A stretch of DNA of 6,632 nucleotides, taken from positions 1 to 6,632 of the forward strand of contig JAJZKY010000264.1 in the NCBI GenBank assembly GCA_021803885.1, given 5' to 3'. The stretch comes from Planctomycetota bacterium (GTDB lineage Bacteria > Planctomycetota > Phycisphaerae > WQYP01 > JAJZKY01). Position numbers and translations under genes: made by a program. How positions within the stretch are numbered: the stretch's first letter is position 1; each line of letters begins with the position of its first letter. Shown here piece by piece: positions 1 through 4,354 of this stretch. Below the pieces are notes generated by a model. It did no database searches and was not told the origin of the DNA. It saw only the letters and a list, made by a program, of their open reading frames with translations.

Positions 1-229
1 GGCCACCAACATCGCCCGCTCTGCGGTAGCGCCGCAATGAGTAATGAGACGGCCTGACGGCCTTAATGAGTTGTTGCGTTGTGCTACACTTAAAAGTACA
101 GGAGTCGTAATGGTTTTCTGGCCATTAATATTCACCACAAAGATTCAAAGAACACAAAGATAATTGTTCATTGTTGATTCATCATTATTCGTTATTCCGC
201 AACGGCACCATGCCGCCGGCTAAATTATT

Positions 230-250
230 CCGGTGGGATAAACCCACCGG
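230..250. repeat. Perfect hairpin inside element R1
   Basis: CCGGTGGG (230-237) and CCCACCGG (243-250) form an uninterrupted 8-bp stem around the loop ATAAA. The identical hairpin occurs in R2. A nearby CGCCGG (214-219) can compete for the CCGGTG half, so two exclusive folds are possible. The tract after it (TTCGCATTTT) is a poor terminator tail. Confidence 0.7.
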
Positions 251-274
251 TTCGCATTTTCCCCGTCTCTTCTC

Positions 275-316
275 CTAAATACTAAATGCTAAATACTACT
301 CATTATTCATTGCTTA
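275..316. repeat. In-phase heptamer array of R1
   Basis: Successive 7-base units read CTAAATA, CTAAATG, CTAAATA, CTACTCA, TTATTCA, TTGCTTA without breaking the 7-base register. The matching array in R2 has the same register but the first two units are swapped in type. This is a short tandem repeat that varies by unit. Confidence 0.7.
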
Positions 317-336
317 TTTATTATTCATGGTTATGA

Positions 337-352
337 CCCGTGAACGGGTACG
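337..352 (+). repeat. TGAACGG-type motif, copy 1
   Basis: CCCGTGAACGGGTACG matches the copy at 4227-4242 at 15 of 16 positions. Here the bases ACCCG TGAA CGGGT (336-349) also make a small perfect stem with a TGAA loop. It lies just right of element R1. Confidence 0.5.
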
Positions 353-437
353 AAGCCGTCAACCCCAGTGATTTCCATAATGTGTTTGTCGATCCACACT
401 GATTCCGACTGACCGGCACTACAAAAAATATTACCAG

Positions 438-465
438 CGGCCATGGACATTGTAATCCATGGCCG
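438..465. terminator. Strong hairpin, possible bidirectional terminator
   Basis: CGGCCATGGA (438-447) and TCCATGGCCG (456-465) form a perfect 10-bp stem with an 8-base loop. On the plus strand TTGTTTC follows directly. On the minus strand a T6 run follows about ten bases later. It lies about 340 bp beyond the end of the minus-strand DUF971 gene, so it could stop read-through from the his operon or from the plus-strand side. It could equally be a protein-binding palindrome. Confidence 0.35.
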
Positions 466-532
466 TTGTTTCATGGATACATATTTTTGCCGCCGGACGG
501 ATGATAACTTGCAACCTTGAAAAAACCAGAGG

Positions 533-711
533 ATGATTCGTCACGAATTGGAGTCCAAAACGCGTTTTGACAGGAAAGTTTTTTGGACGTTATCAGATTA
601 AAAATCAATGGCCGGTTTGAATCCGTGGATCAAGTCTTTTGGTGGCTGGTTTTGAAGCGTCCCACGACACCGCAGGCTGAATTTGTGAAAGGCCGTGAAA
701 ACCGCTTTTAA
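533..711 (+). pseudogene. Broken coding-like remnant, unrecognised
   Basis: Two overlapping plus-strand frames look protein-like. One starts at ATG 533 and stops at 598 (MIRHELESKTRF... and so on). The other is open from 571 to the TAA at 709-711 and includes VDQVFWWLVLKRPTTPQAEF. A single frameshift near 570-597 would join them into about 50-60 residues. The second frame alone could start at TTG 583 behind an AGGA, giving 42 residues. The tail, with hydrophobic and aromatic residues, then RPTTPQAEF and a charged end, faintly recalls the C-terminal pattern of planctomycete DUF1549/DUF1553 proteins; that is a guess. I treat it as a gene fragment; chance is a real alternative. Confidence 0.27.
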
Positions 712-808
712 TTGTGTCCGAGCTACGATACAACGGCGCGAGTTGCCACCAAGCCTGGCGTCTCGGACGCGCTGGACGTATATGCCGTCAGGCGCAGGGG
801 ATGGACTG

Positions 809-1126
809 TTATTGGCTTATCTCACGCAGATAGGTATAGGAGTATATTCCTGAACTGTGCTGGTCCGACCAGATGATCCGGAGCGCATAATTTCCCACGA
901 TTTCCGCGCCCAGGGCGGTAATCGGTCCATCTACAGTAGTTTTGATCACCGGCAGCAGCTCTCGGCCCAACAAATCGCGTTCCCCCTGGCAACCGGCGCA
1001 GGGACACATGCGTCGAAGATAGCGCAGTTCAAAGTGTGATTTCAATCCATCAGACCAATCGATGTCCAGACCTTGCGATTTTTTCAATGCAATTCGCACC
1101 GGTACTACGGTATTGGAATTATCCAT
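809..1126 (-). CDS. DUF971 (GBBH-like N-terminal domain) protein
   Basis: A 105-residue single-domain protein. The family signature is clear: an N-terminal strand region with DIDWSDG (about 21-27), then LRYLRRMCPCAGC (34-46), a central segment, and WSDQHSSGIYSYTYLR near the end (86-101). Cys41, Cys43, Cys46 and His90 match the CxCxxC plus His pattern that binds zinc in the N-terminal domain of gamma-butyrobetaine hydroxylase. Stand-alone DUF971 proteins have no settled reaction; some relatives are fused or linked to Mrp/ApbC-type iron-sulfur carrier ATPases, so a metal or cluster-related role is inference. I chose ATG 1126 because AGGCGGAG lies 5 bases upstream; a GTG at 1171 would extend it into hisA. 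It sits 16 bp after hisA and is probably its co-transcribed last gene. Confidence 0.88.
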   Translation of the reverse strand: MDNSNTVVPVRIALKKSQGLDIDWSDGLKSHFELRYLRRMCPCAGCQGERDLLGRELLPVIKTTVDGPITALGAEIVGNYALRIIWSDQHSSGIYSYTYLREISQ

Positions 1127-1131
1127 TGAAT

Positions 1132-1139
1132 CTCCGCCT
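1132..1139 (-). promoter_or_regulatory. Ribosome binding site of the DUF971 gene
   Basis: AGGCGGAG on the minus strand, 5 bases before ATG 1126 and inside the short gap after the hisA stop. It decides the DUF971 start in favour of the internal ATG over the upstream GTG. Confidence 0.7.
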
Positions 1140-1142
1140 GCT

Positions 1143-1880
1143 TTAAGTCGCCAATTCGCGCACGGCTTCACCTACATCTATGGTGCGCTCATAAATGGCT
1201 TTGCCGACAATAATTCCCGCCAGGGGCAGATGTTTGAGCGCCCGGATGTCATCAAGGCCGCCGATACCACCGCTGTGAATAACCGGAATGTCTCCAGTAT
1301 GCCGCACCAGAACTTCTGTGGCGGCGATATTGGGACCGGTCAGGGTACCATCGCGGGTAATATCCGTATAAATAATGGCGGCCAGCGGCCACTGGGCCAC
1401 ATTGCGCACTACTTCCAGCGCGGTTGGGTTTTCAGTACCACTGATCGTCCAGCCATGGGTACCCACCCGGCCCTCGCGGGCATCCAGGCCCAGCACCAGC
1501 CGATGGCGAAATCGTGTGTCATGCACCATCGCGCGGAACCAGTCTCCATCGGCGATGGCGCGGGTTCCCAGAATCAGCCGCCGGGCGCCAATGGCCAGCA
1601 GATATTCGATGACTTCCTCCGTGCGGATTCCACCCCCGACTTCCACCTGCAAGCCGGTTTTACGAATCAGGCGTTCAATAATTTCCAGGTTGACCAGACG
1701 TCCATCGCGTGCGCCGTCAAGGTCCACCACGTGCAGCCAGCGGCAACCGGAATCTTTAAATCGCAACGCTATTTCCAACGGGTCCACATCGTAAGTAGTC
1801 TGTTGATTGTAGTCACCGCGGAACAGCCGCACCACACGACCACCGCGTAAGTCGATCGCCGGGATAAATTCTATACTCAT
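1143..1880 (-). CDS. hisA: ProFAR isomerase (HisA), histidine biosynthesis
   Basis: A 245-residue (beta/alpha)8 barrel that isomerises ProFAR (the 5'-phosphoribosylformimino-aminoimidazole carboxamide ribonucleotide intermediate) to PRFAR, the step before imidazole glycerol phosphate synthase (EC 5.3.1.16). The start IPAIDLRGG carries catalytic Asp10. VLGLDAREG carries the second catalytic Asp133, and YTDITRDG has the expected Thr172. Phosphate-binding loops are VEVGGGIR (79-86) and HSGGIGG (202-208). Length is normal for HisA. ATG 1880 is preferred: GAAGG lies 5 bases upstream and the distance to IPAIDL is typical. A GTG at 1892 overlaps the hisH stop as GTGA but lacks a ribosome site. The gap from hisH is 8 bp, so translation is likely coupled. 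The asymmetry of a HisA with no Trp-pathway features argues against a PriA-type dual enzyme, but this was not tested. Confidence 0.96.
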   Translation of the reverse strand: MSIEFIPAIDLRGGRVVRLFRGDYNQQTTYDVDPLEIALRFKDSGCRWLHVVDLDGARDGRLVNLEIIERLIRKTGLQVEVGGGIRTEEVIEYLLAIGARRLILGTRAIADGDWFRAMVHDTRFRHRLVLGLDAREGRVGTHGWTISGTENPTALEVVRNVAQWPLAAIIYTDITRDGTLTGPNIAATEVLVRHTGDIPVIHSGGIGGLDDIRALKHLPLAGIIVGKAIYERTIDVGEAVRELAT

Positions 1881-1888
1881 GGGCGCCT

Positions 1889-2503
1889 TCACAGATTCGC
1901 AAAATTCGTTAAGATCATTCGGCCGGCGGCCTGACTTTTTTCCGGATGGAATTGTACCGCCATGATCTGATTCATGGATATAGCCGCGGTAAATTCTCCG
2001 CCATAATCCGATGTCGCCGCGACATGCCGAGGGTCGGTCGGGCAGACATAATAAGAATGTACAAAATAATAATAGGTGTCGGCAGGCACCGCCTTAAACA
2101 GTGGAGTTCCGGGTTTCGGTTGCACACTATTCCATCCCATGTGCGGCACCTTGAGATTTTGCGGCGGCTGGTCGACGGTAAAACGTACGCACTCTCCCGG
2201 CACAAGGCCCAAACCAGTGTGTCGGCCATCTTCATAACCGGTCTGCATCAGCAGTTGCAGTCCCAGACATATTCCCAGGAACGGCCGCTGCGTGCGGACA
2301 AAATCTTTTATAGCGTCGGCCTGGCCCGATGCTTCCAGAACCGCCATGGCATCGGCAAAAGCGCCGACTCCAGGCAAAACCAATTTGTCAGCCCGGCGAA
2401 TCCCGGATGGCGTGTGGATAATTTGCGCCGCGACTCCCAAAAGCTCAAAGGCCTTTTGTACACTGCGTAAATTGCCCATGGAATAATCAACAATACCAAC
2501 CAT
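1889..2503 (-). CDS. hisH: IGP synthase glutaminase subunit (HisH)
   Basis: A 204-residue class I glutamine amidotransferase. It releases ammonia from glutamine and passes it to HisF, which forms imidazole glycerol phosphate and AICAR (EC 4.3.2.10). The start IVDYSMGNLRSVQKAFE is typical of the family. LPGVGAF (43-49) is the oxyanion-loop region. The nucleophile is Cys79 in GICLGLQLL, and His186 and Glu188 in AVQFHPEKS complete the triad. VPHMGWN (119-125) is the usual interface motif. Length is normal and the gene is intact. ATG 2503 fits the family start, although the upstream ribosome site is weak (TAGGG-like). It is the first gene of the hisH-hisA-DUF971 unit. hisF is not adjacent and must be encoded elsewhere if the enzyme works. 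Confidence 0.96.
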   Translation of the reverse strand: MVGIVDYSMGNLRSVQKAFELLGVAAQIIHTPSGIRRADKLVLPGVGAFADAMAVLEASGQADAIKDFVRTQRPFLGICLGLQLLMQTGYEDGRHTGLGLVPGECVRFTVDQPPQNLKVPHMGWNSVQPKPGTPLFKAVPADTYYYFVHSYYVCPTDPRHVAATSDYGGEFTAAISMNQIMAVQFHPEKSQAAGRMILTNFANL

Positions 2504-2808
2504 GGATTACCCAAGCCCTACAGCCAACAAATACGATCTTTTAACTTCAAGCCTTGAAGGAATTAAGAACCGCGGCCCAAACTATCCCCCAACCAGATTC
2601 GCCGCAGCCCTGGCCGCAATTATGCCGGGTTACAGGCCTTCATACTGTTTACCGGCTCCCGCCGATGGTGACGCCTGCGCTGCCTGCTTGAACCGGGACG
2701 TTATCACGTTCCCATTCCCGCAACTTTAAGTCATAACGTTCGCGCACCGGTTTTATTTTCAATCGGGTGTGGCTATGTCCGTAGCGGTGGTTGCGCCGGT
2801 GGTTAAAC
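2504..2808. other. Intergenic region between the lipoprotein gene and hisH
   Basis: 305 bp with no clear gene. It holds most of a possible small minus-strand ORF (2649-2825), a GGGACGT-TATC-ACGT-CCC hairpin with one bulge (2695-2713), a 12-bp-period direct repeat of GGTGGTT (2786-2792 and 2798-2804), and a 15-bp palindrome near hisH. A competing plus-strand frame (2502-2729) has no ribosome site. No convincing terminator for the lipoprotein gene is visible, so read-through into hisH is possible. Confidence 0.5.
2545..2559. promoter_or_regulatory. Operator-like palindrome upstream of hisH
   Basis: CTTCAAG-C-CTTGAAG is a perfect 7-bp inverted repeat with a one-base centre, flanked by TTAA on both sides. 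It is 41 bp upstream of the hisH start, where a repressor or activator of the his operon could bind. I could not place confident -35 and -10 boxes around it. Confidence 0.35.
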
Positions 2809-2825
2809 TTATCGCAACACCACAA
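2649..2825 (-). CDS. Possible small ORF overlapping the lipoprotein gene end
   Basis: This minus-strand frame is open from just after a TAG at 2831-2829 to the TAA at 2651-2649. If it starts at TTG 2825 it gives 58 residues and overlaps the 3' end of the lipoprotein gene in another frame. GTG 2747 would give a shorter product. The middle is His/Arg-rich (KFNHRRNHRYGHSHTR) and the end (ERDNVPVQAGSAGVTIGG) looks like real protein. Third codon positions are clearly G/C-rich, as expected for coding DNA. Against it, there is no ATG and no convincing ribosome site, and I recognise no family. It may be a small gene, the tail of a decayed gene, or chance. Confidence 0.27.
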   Translation of the reverse strand: MWCCDKFNHRRNHRYGHSHTRLKIKPVRERYDLKLREWERDNVPVQAGSAGVTIGGSR

Positions 2826-3555
2826 TTTCTACGCGCCGATCCTTGGCCAGGTCCGTGCGTGAAATCATGCGATGATCACCAAAACTGACTGCGGACATGC
2901 GGCGACGGGAAATACCATGCCGGGCCAGGAATGTTTCCACCGCACGGGCCCGGGCCAAGCCCAGCGCATAATTATTGGGGTAAGGATGATGAATCGGGCG
3001 ATTATCGGTATAACCTTCAATACGAATCCGCCGGTGGGCATAACGTGTTCGCAGGATACGTGCTACCCGTAGCAGGGCATGTTCCGCACGGAACTGCAGG
3101 CGGGCACTGGCCGATGCAAACAACACATCACTGGAAAGCACAAAGCGGCGAACTTCCCGGGAAGAGTGGATAACGCGACGGCTGATTTTCCGATGCCGGT
3201 TTATCATCCGTGTCCGGGCATGGCTGGATGCGGAATTATTGAAACTCGGCAGCACGCTGTTGTAGTTGCTTTGTGCTCCGGCATTGGCCGGGGGCTGCGA
3301 TGCTGCGGTCGGTGGTGTGGCTGCCTGCTGAGCGGCGGCAGCGGCAATTTGTTGTTGTTGCTGCAACTGCTGCCGTGTGGACGCCAGATTGGCTTTGGCG
3401 GCGGCCAATTGCTGCGCCAATTGTTGATTTTGTTTAAGCAGTTGCGAATTCTGCGTTTGTAAGTTCTGATCGCTGCAACCGCCCAGTGCCAGTCCCAGCA
3501 TCATTACCATTGCACCGGCTAACACACCACGACTCAATTGAATTTTACGTAACAT
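2809..3555 (-). CDS. OmpA/MotB-family outer-membrane lipoprotein
   Basis: A 248-residue lipoprotein with a C-terminal peptidoglycan-binding OmpA domain, likely anchoring the outer membrane to the cell wall. Residues 1-26 are a signal peptide with lipobox ALGGC and lipidated Cys27; Ser28 at +2 would allow export to the outer membrane under the Lol rule. Residues about 31-70 are Gln/Leu-rich and probably coiled coil, followed by an Ala/Gln/Pro linker (70-95) and a very basic stretch (113-137). The OmpA domain (about 140-248) contains GYTDNRPI with Asp184, NNYALGLARARAV (194-206) with Asn195 and Arg202, and DRRVEIVV (239-246). TDNRPI resembles MotB, but a lipobox instead of a transmembrane helix argues against a flagellar stator. 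GGAG lies 10 bases before ATG 3555. It is not clearly Pal, so no symbol is given. Confidence 0.9.
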   Translation of the reverse strand: MLRKIQLSRGVLAGAMVMMLGLALGGCSDQNLQTQNSQLLKQNQQLAQQLAAAKANLASTRQQLQQQQQIAAAAAQQAATPPTAASQPPANAGAQSNYNSVLPSFNNSASSHARTRMINRHRKISRRVIHSSREVRRFVLSSDVLFASASARLQFRAEHALLRVARILRTRYAHRRIRIEGYTDNRPIHHPYPNNYALGLARARAVETFLARHGISRRRMSAVSFGDHRMISRTDLAKDRRVEIVVLR

Positions 3556-3626
3556 ATACCTTTTTCTCCATAATATGCCGGTTCGCTATCAGCAAACATC
3601 GCCACATAACCCCGGCAAAGTTAATA

Positions 3627-3654
3627 ATTTTACTGCAACCCCCGCCGTAAGCAA
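3627..3654 (-). promoter_or_regulatory. Candidate sigma-70-type promoter of the lipoprotein gene
   Basis: On the minus strand TTGCTT (3654-3649) is followed after 16 bases by TAAAAT (3632-3627). The -10 box matches the consensus at 5 of 6 positions; the -35 box is weaker. The start would fall near 3620, leaving a leader of about 65 bases. A TGAACGG-type motif lies 14 bp upstream of the -35 box. Confidence 0.4.
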
Positions 3655-3668
3655 GTATTTATGATTTT

Positions 3669-3684
3669 GGTAGCCGTTCAGGGG
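3669..3684 (-). repeat. TGAACGG-type motif, copy 2
   Basis: On the minus strand it reads CCCCTGAACGGCTACC, 13 of 16 matching the 4227-4242 copy. It points the same way as the lipoprotein gene and lies just upstream of its proposed -35 box. Confidence 0.45.
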
Positions 3685-3766
3685 CCATAAATTGCGAAAA
3701 TCAAATAATATAGAACTTGGAGTTTATGAGGCTTAAAATCTACAAAAAAATAAGACCCTCAAGGTG

Positions 3767-3801
3767 AAAAGTGGCGTTTTTAAGGTTCTATCGCCATTTT
3801 T
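3767..3801. terminator. Orphan terminator-like hairpin, either direction
   Basis: AAAAGTGGCG (3767-3776) pairs with CGCCATTTTT (3792-3801) with one G-U pair, around a 15-base loop. A-rich and T-rich arms make it able to act in both directions. No annotated gene ends near it, so it could mark the end of an unannotated short transcript. Confidence 0.35.
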
Positions 3802-3896
3802 CCAGTGAATGATTACCGCAAAAACAATTCCGCCGGGGTGATACAGCTGTGAGGTGGAAAGCCGCAGCTGGTTGGCTGGGATGACAAAGGAAAACA

Positions 3897-3912
3897 CCTA
3901 ACCGTTCATGGG
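3897..3912 (-). repeat. TGAACGG-type motif, copy 3
   Basis: On the minus strand it reads CCCATGAACGGTTAGG, 14 of 16 matching the 4227-4242 copy. It lies about 340 bp upstream of the lipoprotein gene and points toward it. Confidence 0.45.
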
Positions 3913-4008
3913 CCTGATGGAAGAAGTTAATCTATGGCTGGGTGCCGCCATAAATTTTATTAAAAGCCCCCCCACAGCCGCCACCAGTTTGCATATTCGA
4001 AAAGTATC

Positions 4009-4050
4009 CTGGGATCGCGGGCGTCCCGCCCGCCGTTGCCCTCCAAGGAA
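4009..4050. repeat. GC-rich hairpin element
   Basis: GCGGGC (4017-4022) and GCCCGC (4028-4033) form a stem around GTCCC, set in a CTGGGATCGCGGGCGTCCC context followed by CCTCCAAGGAACC. From memory, sequences of this kind recur between genes in several environmental bacterial groups and give spurious peptides such as AGGTPAIPG, which the minus strand encodes here. Only one copy is in the window, so its repeat status is inference. Another stem, GCCCGT (4067-4072) with ACGGGC (4086-4091), lies just beyond. Confidence 0.35.
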
Positions 4051-4226
4051 CCGTTGGTATAGCATTGCCCGTGGATGTCCTGGAGACGGGCCTCGAGTGG
4101 CTTACATACGAAATGACTGGTAACAATCTGATACAGGAATTTGTATCCGGGAATATGTTCATAGCTGCAAATAACAATATCCGCAATGTGAAAGGCTATG
4201 TTTTCCTATCGAGTGTTTCACTTTTG

Positions 4227-4242
4227 CCCGTGAACGGTTACG
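4227..4242 (+). repeat. TGAACGG-type motif, copy 4
   Basis: CCCGTGAACGGTTACG, taken as the reference copy. It points toward nadE and starts 57 bp before the next, weaker copy. Confidence 0.5.
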
Positions 4243-4283
4243 CTTCTTGCGGTAATGGCCCTTCGCATCGGCACTGCTTTCCT

Positions 4284-4299
4284 GTCATAAACGGTTACA
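4284..4299 (+). repeat. TGAACGG-type motif, copy 5 (weaker)
   Basis: GTCATAAACGGTTACA keeps the core AACGGTTAC but matches copy 4 at only 11 of 16 positions. It overlaps the proposed nadE -35 box, where a bound protein could affect transcription. Confidence 0.4.
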
Positions 4300-4321
4300 A
4301 ATGCTTCAAGTGCGATAGAAT
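4295..4321 (+). promoter_or_regulatory. Candidate nadE promoter
   Basis: TTACAA (4295-4300) and TAGAAT (4316-4321) are separated by 15 bases. The -10 box is 5 of 6 to consensus; the -35 box and the short spacing are weak. The start would be near 4328, leaving a leader of under 30 bases, too short for a riboswitch. Confidence 0.3.
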
Positions 4322-4340
4322 AAAGATGGAAGTATCCGGA

Positions 4341-4346
4341 AAGGAG
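4341..4346 (+). promoter_or_regulatory. nadE ribosome binding site
   Basis: AAGGAG, 8 bases before ATG 4355. It is the strongest ribosome site in the window and fixes the nadE start. Confidence 0.85.
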
Positions 4347-4354
4347 CGCAATAA

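Larger units (their letters stand above)
1..316. repeat. Dispersed non-coding element, copy R1
   Basis: This stretch matches the right-hand end of the window (R2) in two blocks in the same order and orientation. Block A, about 35-139, starts with TAATGAG-type heptamers and a GGCC-containing stem and runs through a conserved AGGAG...ATGG segment. Block B, 204-309, contains the CCGGTGGG hairpin and CTAAATA heptamers and is nearly identical to 6502-6607, with only a few substitutions over about 100 bases. The segment between the blocks (about 140-203) is unrelated to the R2 middle; in R1 it holds CACAAAGA-like and ATTCATTATT-like short repeats. Weak inverted ends remain at 34-48 and 299-313 (14 of 15 matching). 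The long outer arm of R2 has no partner on the right side of R1, so R1 looks like an eroded or truncated copy. No transposase or substantial ORF is present. Confidence 0.8.
317..808. other. Intergenic region between R1 and the DUF971 gene
   Basis: No intact gene is visible. The region holds a CCCGTGAACGGGTACG motif (337-352), a 10-bp-stem hairpin (438-465), a nested palindrome (553-588), and a coding-like but broken stretch (533-711). Farther right are overlapping inverted repeats GTCCGAG (716-722) with CTCGGAC (762-768), and GCGTC/GACGC (758-762 and 766-770). Those last repeats lie just downstream of the minus-strand DUF971 gene and could end its transcript, but no T-tract follows them on that strand. 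Confidence 0.6.
3556..4354. other. Divergent intergenic region between lipoprotein gene and nadE
   Basis: About 800 bp with no supported gene; short ORFs here (3908-4123 and 4065-4379 on +, 3932-4186 on -) lack ribosome sites and family signatures. It contains a minus-strand promoter, an orphan hairpin with A/T tracts, a GC-rich hairpin repeat, four TGAACGG-type motifs and the nadE promoter and ribosome site. Further short repeats include two CAGCTG sites (3844-3849, 3865-3870) and a C7 run (3967-3973). Confidence 0.55.

Noticed and set aside
1..313. CRISPR array
   Set aside because: The repeat units are 7-base tandems without spacers of regular length, and no cas gene is present.
607..635. 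tRNA T-arm-like GGTTTGAATCC
   Set aside because: The stem does not extend, and no acceptor, anticodon arm or CCA can be placed around it.
1062..1850. Open plus-strand frame of 262 codons
   Set aside because: Antisense to hisA and part of the DUF971 gene, both with clear catalytic or metal-binding residues. No ribosome site or recognisable domain.
2695..2713. GGGACGT-TATC-ACGT-CCC hairpin as terminator of the lipoprotein gene
   Set aside because: On the minus strand it is followed by GGTTCAAGC rather than a T-tract, so there is no support for termination.
2502..2729. Plus-strand frame of 75 codons divergent from hisH
   Set aside because: Its ATG overlaps the hisH start and has no ribosome site. 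A competing minus-strand frame in the same DNA looks at least as coding-like.
3932..4186. Minus-strand frame with AGGTPAIPG
   Set aside because: This peptide comes from the GC-rich hairpin repeat and is the sort of false product such repeats give.
4200..4354. Riboswitch upstream of nadE
   Set aside because: The likely leader is under 30 bases and the upstream repeats look like DNA motifs; no known NAD-sensing fold was recognised.
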